In this document: in pieces, positions 25,001 to 36,976 of the stretch
How positions within the stretch are numbered: the stretch's first letter is position 1
Layout: every line of letters starts with the position of its first letter
Assembly: GCA_002633005.1 (NCBI GenBank)
Contig: NMRA01000042.1
Span: forward strand, 1,183,019-1,247,018
DNA length: 64,000 nt
DNA from: Phoronis australis
Lineage: Eukaryota > Phoronida > Phoronidae
Direction: 5' to 3'
Program-made: the position numbers and the translations under genes
Notes under the pieces: model-generated
Told to the model about the DNA's origin: nothing
The model's database searches: none
What the model saw: only the letters and a program-made list of their open reading frames with translations

Positions 25001-28000
25001 CAAATCTGAGAAACCGCTGAACGTATTCTTATACCTGTATACCTGTCACGGACAGGATCATTGGGGATATGCTGGTGCGTTATTCCCCTCCCCAGACCAT
25101 CCCCGTGACAGCAGAAGGCGCAGAACTCCAGGGCTGATGCTGAACGTATTCTTATAAACCCTTCAGATACTCTAGTTTAGGCACTGTTCTCCAAAACACT
25201 TTCAGGGATTATTGTAAGTTTTTAAAATGTTCCTCTTTGATTTGCATCAGGGAATATCAACAAATAAGGTTTACGTGATTTTCATAACAAAATTAAAAGT
25301 TATATAAATTAAATGAAATGGAAATAGCAGATTGGTGAATTAAAAGTCAAAATCAAATTCTACAGGCCTTCTGCTTTCAGAAAGTATATTCTTGTACTGA
25401 GTTAAAATGTTCTAATACTAGATATTTGGCTAAATACAAACACTTGTCGATATAGTCCTACATAACCTTACATCATGACCTTTATAATGCAATAATAGCT
25501 CTACTCCATATAAAAAGACCTATCAGCGATCCTCATATCGAAGGTTGATGGTGCTCGCAATTCTTGTGCAAATCTGTTGATGAAGTGTAAGGTAACGAAA
25601 CTATCCAAGTTTCTGATGTACTGAGGACGGATGATACAATCTTAAGTTTGAAATTAACTGTCACTAATTCCATACAGTAAGCGATTTCACTGAGGCTATG
25701 ATCTTATTCTTGTCCTTCAATTTTTGCTACAGAGACGGTGGCAACATCATCTCAAAGCGGTCTCACTCCAGCGTCGGAAAATATCAGTTATGGTGAGTAT
25801 GGGTTTGCTGTAGGAAGTACTTTAAAATCTCGCCAATTTTGTACAGTGCCAAAATTGCACTTTTTCCATTTTTAAAAGGTTGTACCATTGTTATGAATTC
25901 CCAAAACATGTTTAAAATATATTCTTTCGATAGTTATGATACAGAACTAGGGTATGCTAAAGCATCGTTCTGGTACTGTATATTGTTTATGAAAAGTGAG
26001 AAAATAAAGTTTCACCTGTCCTAAATAGAGGAAATTTTACCACTTATCTGGCTTTATTTATTTTTGTAAATTCTTCTGAGGTCAAAATCACTCGGTATTT
26101 ATTTTCTCTTGTGCTGCTGATGTACTGAAATCTGATATAATTTGATATGCATCCCGCTCGTCCCTATGTAGTGCGGATGCATCGTTACACAATACTACTG
26201 CATAAGGATGTGAAGCACTTAAAGGCCTACAGCACAGTTGAACTTTTATACTACGTGGAGTACACAATATAGAAATTAAACATACAACAAAAGTTAATAA
26301 AGGATGTCCTTGCAAGAGTAACATTCATTCATTCTTAACACACAAACACTTGTGTCTGAAACTTTCCTCATTGTGATGATTGTCACCAGGTGGCATGAAC
26401 AGCATGTGTGCTTATTAAACACTTTAAAATACTGCTACATTTGTCTCTTCAGCCGTCTGTCCAACACCACCCAATTCAAGTGATGTGTCCAATACCACAG
26501 AAAGTGGCTCCACCTTTGAAACAGTCTGGAGTATGACTCACACTGTCCCATTCTTTCTGATGCTGCTCACTGTACCGTTGATCAACTTCAAGTCACCAAC
26601 ATTCTTCACAAAATTCAACGCATTGGGTAAGTTCTTCAGTAAAATTTTGAATGTCAATACCTATGACCTTTCCATTTTTTTTTTAAGAGATTGAACGTGA
26701 AATCATTTTCTTAAGCCTTTACCTTCATGGTTTGGCAGAGCAATAGTGAAATGTTAAAATTTGGTGGTCTTAAGAAAACCATATCTCGGCTGATTTATGA
26801 AAATATTGATTTTCCTCTCAAAACTGAAATGGAAACACAAATGAGATTTTGAAAAGTGTGGAAGGGAAGGATTTTGAAATTTTGTCTCGGAATGTTAATA
26901 TGAAAAGAAATTAGGCGTCTTGCAACATAATAACTCTAGCAGAAATTTTTGAGAAAAAGAAAAATAATCACAGAAATAGAATTATATTACAATTCATCAT
27001 TCTCTGTAAAACCTTTGCAGTGAAAAAGTTGCAACTTTGCGATGATTTTAATAAGCAAATGTTCCCTTTTCAGGCTTTACGCTCAAATGTAAACTCTCCT
27101 CATTTTCCAGGAACCATTTCCGTAGCCTACCTATTGACCTTTGTGTCTGTAAAGTCCGGTAACTGGACCATAAATGTGGACTTTGAAGATGTACTCAGCT
27201 CTCAATATATACCACGTATGTAACACAGATGTTCAGTGATTCAAAGTCATCTATGCTTAGTAGTGGTTGGAATGGATTAATTAGAAACCTTTCTGATTCA
27301 AGGCTAAATTCTGAATTGGCTTTGAGTGATGTCACTAAGTACTGGCAAGGCTGTTCACTCTGATATGTATGTTTAACTGGGGCCTAATCAGACAACATTC
27401 TGAGATTGAGACTGAATCAAACCGGCATGTTGTTTTCCTAACAAACAACAGATGACACTGCCTACGCGAAGATTTGCCTGCAGCTGAAGAGACTTTGCCC
27501 CGTTTATGCGAGTTTAAAAAATTCAGCATTACCAGATGAGGATCTGGGTGCAGCTGAGAAGACCTTGTCTCATTTACATTTTTTTTTGAAATTTTAGCGA
27601 AATCACGATATTTATGTCACTGTAGAATCGATTTTAATCCAATGTTGACCATAAGTCATCCAGCCTTTGCAACACTAATGCGGAATGGGCAAAACCCGGG
27701 TTTTTAAGCAGCAGTGCTCTGTGTAGACTTCACTTCTGGTCCATTCTTTCTATTTTAGTACTCAAAGTAAATTTCAATGAGTTGACCATTTGCAGCGAAA
27801 TAAGTGCCATCTTGATAAAAATCCTAGTGGACTTAGTTACAGAAAAAATTTACTAATTCTAGACTATCAAGCCAAGGTGCGTTATCACACCTCACTTAAC
27901 TTCTGAAGAAAGTAAAGTTTCAACTAGTCTGGTACAAAGTGCACTTTGACGAGACAGCTTGGGTGATGAATAAAGAGTCGTAAACGTCAGTTAGACTGCA

Positions 28001-31000
28001 GGGTTACATGCAGCAATACTATACTTTTTGATCAGGATTGGAAATTTATCAAGGAAGTAACCATAGTTTTAATTGTTTGATGCAACATTCTTATTCACTG
28101 TTATTTCAGAGTACAAGGGGACATTTCCAGCTCTCACAGGAACTCTAGCTCTGGCCTACTTCATACACAATGCAGTTTTGTCTATTACTCGCAATCAGAA
28201 ACATCCTGAGAACAATGTAAGTTATGTAATATTTTGTTTCCTCGTGGGAGGTTGCAAAATTTCTAAATAGGGAAGTTCTCGGAAATGCGGACGAAACCAC
28301 CTAGCTCAACTTGCTTACCTGCTACTGAAGGTTAATGTGTCAGCTAATAACATTTGACGAGTCGTCAGATATTTGCTAATCTTTTGAGAAATCAACCAAC
28401 AAGACTCTTCATTACTAAATCAGCTTTAATGTCTTTGAATTTTAAAAATAGTAACAATGGTCAAAATTTAGACCCAGGTTGGGAGAGTCAGTTGCAGCGT
28501 CGGGGAAATTCGGACCAGCAAATTCTGAATAAGGTAAAACTCAGAAAAAAATATATAATAGTACTTTATGTTTCAAAAAAATATTTTAGGTATTATGGGG
28601 CAAATAATAATAAAATTGAGAAGTCATCATGTCCTGGCCACATTAATGATGTAAAAGTATGTTCTCCAATACCAAATTTGTGTGCAACCCTCATGGTAAG
28701 CAGTGCCATTGTCATCATCTGAGAATGAAAATCTCAAAGAACCATTGAGAAAACCATCTACTGACCTAATGCATTGTGTACAAATTTCCTCGCAGCATAC
28801 TATAAGTTGGTGGGGAAATTTGGACACCTGTTTTTTATCAAATCCTGTTTTTTGTTTGTTTTACTGTAATTGAAGTTTGCTTAACAAATAAACCAGCGGA
28901 TTGATATATTAAGCATCAAGCAGATTCAAGTTTATTTATACGTCAAGGGACCAAGTGACATAAATATAACTTAGAAACAAGAGTGAACCTACCGTAGACC
29001 TTCAAAATCGCCATGCTAAGCAGACGACGGAGCAAAGAAAGGTGCCCAACATAAGTCGTATGTCCTGAAACTTCACTTAGTTCAAGTAAGGTCATTGTTC
29101 AAGGAAGTTAAAAAAGTTTTTTGTTCCGTAGATAGGCAGCTTCAGTTGGTTATTATTAAATTTGACATGTATTTAGACTTATCGGAATTTTACGACTGTT
29201 CAAGCTTCCCCAAACTACCACTTGTTTCACATATGTAATTGACTCGAATTTCTTCTACCTGCACTGAGGCCCTTTACTGGATTTTCAGTGGCCTTTTAGT
29301 CCTACCGCTGTCACACTAATAGTTGTTGAGAATCAATTTTGGATACTTGTCAGTGATAGAAATTTTTACCTATGCGGTAAGTACACACTATATGAGCCAT
29401 TTTGCGATATGGTGGCAACATTTGATGTGTCGCTAAATGGCATTAGTCTTTTGTGTGCAAACGTGTGCAACCCCACCTACATTTTGCAATCATGTAACTT
29501 GGATGGAGATTTCAAAGCATGTTTTTAATTAATTTTGATTCTGTTTTGGTGTCAGTCACGCAAAGAGTCATTATGAAATTGGGCATATGTGTTAATTTTG
29601 TACTGAAGAGAGCATGGCTGACACTTATTTTCAGATGGGTTTGAAAAGTGTGGCTATTTTGTTTTTTGTCTGCCTCAATATCTACCAAGTTGCTTGATGG
29701 ATCAACATGACATTTGATACATTTGTTCCTACTGAGAAGCGCACGGCTGATGCTAACTTTGGTACATTTCTGACTGCTGTGGCATCCCCTAAAGGGCAAT
29801 TTAGCTTTTTTTCTATGTTTTGTGACAGATTTTCCAAATGTTGGCATGTAGGTTTTTATTAAGGAGACCACGACCCCTCCCATTTTCGGAAGGATTTGTC
29901 ATATTCTTGGCCACTTGGTGGCCACTTTAAATTTGTACTTTTTCATCTTTTATGAAAAATTAAGAAAAGGGAATGTCTCTTGTCTGTCATATTGTGTTCT
30001 AGAATTTAGTAGGATTTTACTGACCGTGAATATATTCAGAAAGTTGTCTTGCTAATAAGCTTATGAAAGTTTGATAATTCTAGCTGTTGATGGCCATTTG
30101 CAAGATCAAAATTTTCTTATCAGGCTTGGGTCTTTTAAAGAAGTAAAGTTCATAGTTCTTAATACTGGGGCCACATGATAAAGGTTTCAATTTTAGCCAG
30201 TAATGGTGTAAGTTAGCATAATATATACTCCGCAGCTTCACTGTCAGGAATGTGATTAGTCATGTCCAATACTGTGGTTATTTTCATGGCGATGTCTATT
30301 TCCAGGCCCGTGATCTCACCATAGCTTACATTTGTGTCATGGCTACGTACACATTTGTTGGTATATTCTTCTACATCACATTTCCACTTGCCAAGTCATG
30401 CATAGCCGATGTAAGTATATGACTCGTGTTGACTTATATACTGAATGGTAAATAGAGGATATCCTCATTAAGTTTAGTTTGAAAATAAGAAATCCTCCCA
30501 ACTCATTAGTCTCTGTATAATATTAAATCAGATTCCCAAATTGAGTAAAGATTCATTTTTAATTCTTAAACTTATTATATTTTTATTTTAAATTGATTCA
30601 AAGTAAATGTGAGTGTTGTCCTTCCACAGGGTGCATTGAGTGTTAAATGTTTTGTTTTGATATTTATTTTGTGGTCCTTTCAAGAAATCGCAGAATATGG
30701 CAAGCTGTTTTACTTGTTTCTTTAGTTAAACTGTGGTCAGGATGGAACTACGCAGTATTTAGTTTTGTCTCACTAAGCCACTTTGTTTTTATTATACCCT
30801 TCTGTGAAGTCGATGTGGCTCTCAATATAACTTTGAAAAACTGAATTGTATTTGCACGCTCCTAACTATACTAGTGTAGAGTGGGAAGTAAATGCCAATG
30901 CTATTTTAACACAATCTGCACTAAACAAAGTGCATTTGTATTCATTGACAACTTGTAAAATAATGTGAAAAATTCTTCTAATGACGTAGTTCGCAGGCTC

Positions 31001-33995
31001 ACATACCCTGCATCATGCAGTGTTGTTCGTGAGCACCATGTCACGATATTTACTGGACACAGATTAGTGATCTGCGGCGGATCATTTTCACCAGGAAACT
31101 CGTTCTTAAAAATATTTGGCGATTTTTAACATTAAATTAAGAGCATATTGGATGAAGCAGGTTACACATTCTATTTATTGAGAGGTTGCAACCAAGTCAA
31201 CATTTTGCACATTGTCTTTGATTGCAATGTTCAAGCTGATGACTGATTAAGAAAAGATCTTCAGACCAAAATTTGTTTTCATTGAAAAATTTGATACTTG
31301 AAGCAGCTCACCAGTCTCAAAAGAGTGTTTATTATTTCTGTCAATGAACTTTCTAGGCATTGTTAATCTGTTGCTTAAACATTATTTTTGGCGCTAATGT
31401 TCTGATACCTACGGGCCTAAGTATGAGGTCTCTCCTCGCGAGAGCTTGGTTGAAGGGGTGCTGCCATCTCGGGGGATGGAGGTATTTTGTTGTCTCAAGT
31501 AACATGTTGCTTATGTGAGTATTTTTGCATCTAGGATGATACGTCATTGACTTTGTTCTATCAGGTGGCAGCCAGAAGTGGCAGCCATGGGTATAAGGTC
31601 AGCAGAAGTAGTGTTGTCTTGAGGAGTTCTTCTCATCATTTGGTATTCCATTGGGTACCCATTTTTCCAGTTGCCCATTAATTGCCTTAGTTTCAATATT
31701 GAGTGTGCACTCCCTTACCTATTATGCAAAAGAGAGCCCCCCCCATGCATGGAATACACATCCTAATAAAGAGATATACAGGTATTGTTATGTCTGGTTT
31801 TTCTCTTTCCAGAATCTTCTCAACAGTTTGGATACCCTCGACCCCATGGCTTTCGCTGCTCGTATCGGCCTTCTGTTTCAAATGGTCACTGTCTTCCCTC
31901 TACTCATGTTTATCTTCAGGGTCCAGTTTATGCACATAGTTTTTGGCTCAGTGTGGCCAAGGTAAGGTCATTGAAAGGATGATTTATTGATTGATTGATT
32001 GATTGATTTGTCAATCGATTGATTAATTGGGTTGGTATAATTTAGTGGTGGTCTTGTTCATTAAAGCCCCTCTTTCTGTCCATTTACTCTTAAGATGGAG
32101 TTAAGAAGTATCTGGTTAAAATTGTTTTTCCTTAGTGTTTAGTTGCCAAAAACTAAAAAATGAATTAAGCCACTCAGTTCATAAGTCAGTCTCATGATAC
32201 TTCTTATCGCATTAGGACTCGATTTCAATCAGCCATCAATGACTCAAAGAAAATGATTCGGAGTTAATTGGGGCCTAGCACCAAACAGTATGATATTGCT
32301 ACCAGTCGGAGCTGGGCAACCCTGAAATTGTAAAATTCCAAAATTGTGCATTTATGCATTGCCTGTGACTTGAGATGCTGGCTTATTTGGTAACAATTAA
32401 AACTAGGATAAGCATGGTAATTCTTTTAAACCCTTAAGTATTTTGGTTAAGAATTCAACATTGACACAAAAACAAATGGGAAATGCCTTGTTGAGCCGGT
32501 AGTGTCAAACTGTAAGTAAAAATCTTGTCGTCATGTTGATATGGCTTTTAACATTCCATCGGAATTAAGAGCATGGATTGACCTAAATATGAATTGGAGC
32601 AATCAAATTTTGGAAATCCATGGTGGTCCTGTGCTTTTGAATGTTGTTTTTACTCCAATGGTGTGGATATTCTTTGTAATAAGTTAAACATAATATGTAG
32701 GCCAGTATTATCAGGTTTAAGGCAGTATCCCCTAATGATTCTGTTTTCATGTAGTTTTAACTTCTATCTTGCTAGCTAACCAAGGAATTCCAGTGTTCTG
32801 GGCACAATACCAGCTACATAATATCTATGAGTAACCCAGTGTGGATAAGTTTCAAAAAATATGTTGTTTACCGAATTTGAATTAGTTCGCATTTTTGCGA
32901 AGTTATGTTAGCTAAAACAAGGTTTAACTCGGCTCAAATATAATTTAATGTGTGTTGTTTTTGTTGTGTTTAGGTGCACAGTTTGTGTGAGTCACTTTTA
33001 TTAAGGTGTGGACAATTTGAGAAATTACTGGCTGAAGTCACGGGGTAGCACTATGAAGAATTTACAATTGTTGGATGATTTCTGTGAAGTTAGTTTCACC
33101 CAGTTTCATTTTATTTCCAGTTTAAAGCACGTTATAGTCATGAATTTGACAGTTATAGCCATCTGCCTTGTGTTTGCCGTGTTCTACCCAAGTGTTGGCA
33201 GTGTCATTAGGTATGTATGACATCATCAGGTACATTCAGTGTCAAGGTTTTTATTGACCAGGATGCATTAGGTTTGTAGGAGACAGTGTGTCTCAGTGGT
33301 TTGAGCTCCGGACTCCAGTTTGCAAGACCCAAGGGTCATATCCTGGCTTTACTGGCAGACAATCGAGCATTGCTCATAGCTATTTCTTACTTCTCTTAGC
33401 TCAGTTTTAGTAGTGAAAGCTCATGCAAGAGTGTGATATAAGGCAAAAGTGATTTCTGGAGGTGTGCTTATGTTTAAAAAATGAGGCTTGTATGGTGTCG
33501 TCAGGTTCATTTAGTGTCTAGGTTTGTATTGGCCAGGGGTTGTTAGGTATGTATGGCGTCTTCAGGTTCAATTAATGTTTAGATCTACATTGTCCCAGGG
33601 TCATCAAGTACTTGTAGAATCATTAAAGCAATATTAAGTTTATATCCCAAGCTTACAGCAAAAAATATTAAAATGTTGGAACAAATGCTTTTTCAATTGA
33701 CCTTTTTGCAGTTGAGTTGTCACACTCTAATTGATGTCTTTAAAGTTTTCTGTTGGAGCCTAGTTATTGCTGTGTGTGGCTTCAACATTAATCTTCAGTC
33801 TTGAATGGTATTTCCGTCAATTTCAGATTTTCTGGTGCTTTCTGTGGGATGTCCTATATCTTCGCCCTTCCCTGTCTTGTTCACATGTTGAGGTTACGAC
33901 GTGAGGGCAAGCTGACCATGATCTCGTGTGTGGTTCATTGCAGTCTCATATTTATTGGAGTTGCAAACTTCATCGCTCAATTTGTAATACTTTGA
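19070..33995 (+). CDS. SLC38A9: SLC38A9, lysosomal amino-acid transporter / arginine sensor (complete)
   Basis: Thirteen exons: 19070-19110, 20318-20435, 21926-22011, 22952-23109, 24560-24727, 25733-25792, 26453-26626, 27111-27215, 28110-28216, 30306-30410, 31813-31961, 33121-33210, 33827-33995 (stop TGA). All are GT-AG and phase-compatible, giving 509 residues (human about 561; the N-terminal tail is shorter here). It belongs to the AAAP/SLC38 family. The hallmark first helix, [20 protein letters not shown], is at residues 86-105, after the conserved MPDHVVP in the cytosolic tail. About eleven hydrophobic segments follow, including [30 protein letters not shown] and [13 protein letters not shown]. 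The luminal loop at about 187-235 has NIS, NSS and NTT sequons and a Cys, as expected for a lysosomal face. The family member signals lysosomal arginine to Ragulator/Rag and mTORC1. Introns carry several MITEs. Confidence 0.97.
19188..19618. mobile_element. Nested MITEs in SLC38A9 intron 1
   Basis: Outer inverted ends are ggtcggatatagcggtccct...gagaacc (about 19191-19225) and, inverted, ggttctctaaatcaggga...gtcc-type end (about 19583-19618). An inner element lies at about 19254-19565. Its left end is agtggcggatctaggat, followed by a G run, and its right end, inverted, is ataggcagatttagggggg. Inside that lies the hairpin at 19336-19405. No coding capacity. The N at 19523 sits in a G run and reflects assembly uncertainty. 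Confidence 0.7.
19336..19405. repeat. Near-perfect 33-bp hairpin
   Basis: The left arm starts taggcaatgaccatcgcctc and ends gcccgaac. The right arm starts gttcgggccaacagaggcga and ends cattgccta. The arms differ at one position (gacc/gaac), with a four-base loop. It is the core of the nested MITE. Confidence 0.92.
20436..21925 (+). other. SLC38A9 intron 2, nothing recognised
   Basis: 1.5 kb without a supported feature. Open frames at 21277-21769 are Leu/Phe-rich by AT bias and have no conserved match to the carrier. Confidence 0.5.
23130..23373. mobile_element. GGTAAAATC-type MITE, copy 1
   Basis: The left end reads gtaaaatctcatcattttag. The right end, inverted, reads ggtaaaatctcaccaattta. 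The element is about 244 bp, AT-rich and without coding capacity. It begins only 20 bases after the donor site of SLC38A9 exon 4. Related copies lie at 25822-26041 and 61262-61418. Confidence 0.75.
23431..23484 (+). pseudogene. Degenerate duplicate of part of SLC38A9 exon 4
   Basis: The segment containing cctcacattctacactgcct, followed by ggctta(c)attgca, repeats exon 4 at about 23057-23093 (ctcacattctacactgcctg, then gcttatattgca) with few changes. The frame reads [13 protein letters not shown] against [13 protein letters not shown] in the real exon. It has no matching donor and diverges after attgca, so it is a non-functional duplicate about 390 bases downstream. Confidence 0.8.
25016..25156. 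repeat. 105-bp insert flanked by an 18-bp exact direct repeat
   Basis: gctgaacgtattcttata occurs at 25016-25033 and again at 25139-25156. The insert between them (25034-25138) is GC-richer than its surroundings. It can form a stem-loop: CTGTCACGG (25043-25051) pairs with CCGTGACAG (25103-25111), with an inner GGGGATA / TATTCCCC pairing. A long target duplication without inverted ends suggests retroposition of a small RNA. I do not recognise the RNA, and there is no A-tail. Confidence 0.7.
25822..26041. mobile_element. GGTAAAATC-type MITE, copy 2
   Basis: The left end is tttaaaatctcgccaatttt and the right end is gtcctaaatagaggaaattttacc-like (inverted ggtaaaatttcc...). It is about 220 bp, in SLC38A9 intron 6, and more diverged than copy 1. 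Confidence 0.6.
28217..30305 (+). other. SLC38A9 intron 9, no gene; weak internal duplication
   Basis: About 2.1 kb. Around 29600-29780 two loosely similar segments of about 120 bp (each with a tactga(a)ga...gc(a)tggctga core) suggest an old tandem duplication. The 123-residue open frame on the - strand at 29512-29883 spans these and has no recognisable domain. No exon with good splice sites was found. Confidence 0.45.
30411..31812 (+). other. SLC38A9 intron 10, nothing recognised
   Basis: 1.4 kb, AT-rich. A GC-richer patch near 31395-31510 resembles a degenerate repeat but has no end structure I can define. Confidence 0.4.
31985..32008. repeat. (ATTG)n microsatellite
   Basis: About six ATTG/TTGA tetranucleotide units just after SLC38A9 exon 11, then a degenerate continuation to about 32030. 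Confidence 0.9.
33204..33605. repeat. Donor-containing tandem repeat interrupted by a SINE
   Basis: A unit of about 65-70 bp, with core (g)ttaggtatgtatggcgtcttcaggttca...gtttag...attgaccagg, occurs at 33204-33273, about 33490-33540 and 33541-33605. The first unit starts inside the end of SLC38A9 exon 12 and includes its splice donor, ATTAG|GTATGTATG. The third repeats the donor-like string. The first and second are separated by a SINE. Confidence 0.6.
33275..33483 (+). mobile_element. tRNA-derived SINE in SLC38A9 intron 12
   Basis: An A-box-like TCTCAGTGGTTTGAGC (about 33291-33306) and a degenerate B box, GGGTCATATCC (about 33333-33343), are spaced as in a tRNA-derived pol III promoter. An unrelated body of about 130 bp follows. 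Limits are approximate. Confidence 0.5.
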
Positions 33996-35460
33996 CGTGC
34001 AGGTGACACATAAAGTATTTGATGGATAATTTGGGCTTAAACTGCATTTTATTTGTGTAATGGCAGGGTATCACTTGAGATTTTGGGCAAAATCAACTTT
34101 GATTAGAATTGTTTATAGTCAACATCACTTTAACTGTACCCACTCCAGTCCTGTTTATACATTCTTATTTTGTTTATTATACATATCTCAGAGCACAACA
34201 TTTTTTATTTTAGCAATGCAATTTTTGAGATGTCTTTTTGTTAAAAATTGAAATTATAAATTGTCAAATTTTATATTTTGTGAACATCAGTTATATATAC
34301 TGCATTTTTAGGGAAGGGTTTAAGGCTGTCACAATTGAACGATTGGTGAATTGCAAGTATTCGTTTTTTATTGAAGGCTGTATATAAGAAGTCATTCACA
34401 ATATTATATGGTCACCATTTCCACGAGTGTTAAAAATGAGCATTTCACAAGTTTTGAAAACGTCCGCTTTAATGAAGGAGGGGGTGGAGGCCTGTTGCAT
34501 AGGGTGCTCCTGTGATAGAGAGAAATGATGATGAGAACAAGTAAATTCAATTCTTTATTTTGCTTTTTTACACCAACAATATGTGCAAGATTGTTTCTAG
34601 GAAGTATTTGATTTTCCATGTCAGTTTGTTGACGAACACCAGCATTGAAGTTTGAATTATTGTTCGGAAATACAAACTGTTGTATAAACGAAAGTGTAGA
34701 GTGAACAAAAAGTGATAAAGCTTCAAATTTTGGGGTGAAATTCTATATTCTAATTCGTTTGGAAAGAACAAAAAATCAAATAGTGGAAAGCAAGTTCACT
34801 GCAGAGATCCGTATACTGAAGTTAAGTCAATCAAATTTGATAAAAGTAAATACCGTACTAGGTTTATGTAAAGTTCTTTGAAATTTTTCTTTCTTCAGTT
34901 TCCTTAGACCACTTTGTATGTATGGTATTATCAGCCAGTTTATACACCTTAGGCAAAATTAGTTGAGTTAAAATTGTGCGCATGTTTTGTGCACTGGTGT
35001 GTGGCAATGAATGTGCCTAAGTGAGCCATGTTTTTGGTATGGAGACTCAATTGACCTTACACCTGAAAATGAATGACAGGTGTGATTGACCAATCAGAAT
35101 GCTGCATCCCGGACACTCTCCAGCTGCAGTTCAAGTCGTCACCTTGTTCAACACGGAGTACATGAAAACTCCAGAGAATTTTCACATCAGAGCTCACAAA
35201 TTACTGAGAGGCTGCCGTCCAAGCCTTGGAAATAAAGCCACGGGTGTATGTAGAACTGTTGAAAAGCCCTCGCAGAGGCTGGATTGATTTCAAATTAGTG
35301 AGTGTTCTTGACTTTTAGCTGATCAAATGCCAGACTGTGAGCACTTGTTTTGGTGGCTAACATGGTAAATAAAGAGTAATATGCTTGCCTTTAAGTCAGT
35401 GATTATATATGCCTGTGAGTCATTGAATAAAAATTTATATTGGTTGTACGTTTATTAATA
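33996..35460 (+). other. Probable SLC38A9 3' untranslated region and flank
   Basis: No coding exon after the TGA. Candidate AATAAA signals are at 35368-35373 and 35426-35431. A short frame at 35099-35287 has no domain or splice support. Confidence 0.4.
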
Positions 35461-36645
35461 AAAAGCCTAATGATTGTTTGTCTCTCTCATTAATTAGACT
35501 ACTTCACTCTTTTCAGTAAGAAGGTGTAACGACAACACAACTGAACAGCTGTTCTAATTATTTCGTCAAGCATGAGATTGATAAAATGACATTACTCCCT
35601 TTCTCTATCTGCCCACCGGTCTATCCTTGCGACTGCCTGGCACCTGACTTTTGGCAGGCATTACACACAAGGAGTTCTAGAATAACTTGCCTGTCAACTC
35701 CCTCCCCCCAAACGTGAAAGCTCATCAAAAATATCTTTTAAACAATTTCTGGTGAAAGTACCATTTCGCAACGTCTAGTACAGAGGAATTCACTTTCCCT
35801 GTGAGGAAATTTCTGAAAAAATCACAAATTTCACGATTTTTGAAATTCGTGTGAAGGAAAAATTCTGTGGTTACCACAGAATTTCTACTCTCCCTCCCAC
35901 TTATGATAAATTTGCTCACGGTCAGTTACTTGAAGTCGCTTGAGGTTAAAGGTCACACTTTCCATTAATAAGTGAAATGGCTACGTCTGTGCCATACTAA
36001 ATAAGGAAACGTGTTTGCCTTGTGGGAGAAAAGTCGACGAAGTGGCGAGCAGTTGACAGGTGTTTTTTTATTGAAATACGAAACTAATAGAAAATCCTTC
36101 GGATATCAACAGAAATAAAAAATCTTTACGAACAAGCCCTGAAACATCAGGTAAGCAGATTGGTTTCTGTTTCAGTGGCAGTTAACCTCTTTCAAAATTG
36201 TGATTTAGTCTGTTCTTGCGTTCCTGGCCTCTTTAAGCCGAGAGTCCACACTATTGACAAATATGGCGCAAAAATTATCAGAACAAGTTACGCTACTTCG
36301 AGAAGATGGGGTAAGTTGTCTCGCCTGCGAAGTTGCTCCTAAACCTGATGAACGCCGTACTTTTCCAGGGGAAAATTGCTCAAGGGTGCCTTGTGCACGG
36401 CACTTCAGATGTGTTCCGAAATTATCATCATTTTTTCTTATACTCGTTTAAAGTGGATTAATTTGGAACGTGCCAAAAATCCATACTGAGTTGAACTTGT
36501 ACGATGTGATTGATCAAAAAAGTTTTACAAAATGTGCAACCGAGGCATGGCCACACTGTGAATTCAATTGATATTTAACAGCATATCAGAGACCAGCCGG
36601 TATACACGTCGGCTTGCCACACGCCTGGCGTAGCGCGTTCGCCGA
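35461..36645. other. Intergenic stretch with possible 5' leader donor sites
   Basis: Intergenic. A strong donor-like CAG|GTAAGC occurs at about 36148-36153, and another (GGG|GTAAGT) ends the orphan exon at 36264-36311. Either could be an upstream leader exon of YTHDC1, whose first coding exon is preceded by an acceptor-like tract (tcctcttcttttctag) ending at about 39415. No other feature seen. Confidence 0.35.
36264..36311 (+). other. Orphan candidate first coding exon
   Basis: ATG in a reasonable context is followed by 16 codons (MAQKLSEQVTLLREDG) and a strong donor, GGG|GTAAGT, in phase 0. I cannot find a convincing partner exon. The nearest acceptor (ttttccag, about 36369) leads to a stop after 30 codons. 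It does not join YTHDC1 in frame. It could be the start of an alternative transcript or a chance match. Confidence 0.25.
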
Positions 36646-36716
36646 GCTAGATAGTGCCACCGTTTCAACTATAGCAGTAGGGCACGCTGCTAGTTGAGAC
36701 GGTGACACTGTCTAGC
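36646..36716. repeat. 30-bp-stem hairpin of pre-miRNA size
   Basis: The left arm is gctagatagtgccaccgttt continuing to agcag at 36677. The right arm is ctgctagttgagacggtgac continuing to gtctagc (36687-36716). About 27 of 30 positions pair, with a two-base bulge and a nine-base loop. Size and pairing resemble a miRNA precursor, but the neighbourhood is repeat-rich, so a MITE remnant is more likely. Confidence 0.7.
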
Positions 36717-36976
36717 ACCGGCCGGTCTTATCTGTCGGTTCTTTACAAGCTCAGAAATCACTCCGTCATGTGAGTAAGAACTTGAGACCATAGTCGCAGT
36801 CTTGGTATGTGGTCTAATCAAAAGTTCGCTTCTGAGTTGGACGCAGAATCAGTGTTTTTTTGCTGGATTTCTCCCTGATTAGCCCAGGGCTGATGAAAAT
36901 CAAAATGGGCCTTTTTAACTCACATAACTGAAAATCGGTCTAGTGATTCCTTGTTGGACTAAAAAAACGCCTCAAA

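Noticed and set aside
29512-29883. 123-codon - strand frame in SLC38A9 intron 9
   Set aside because: No domain, no splice partners, and it overlaps a weak internal duplication; most likely a chance frame.
36369-36450. Second exon joining the orphan MAQKLSEQ start
   Set aside because: The acceptor is plausible, but the frame ends after about 30 codons with no conserved residues; not enough to call a gene.
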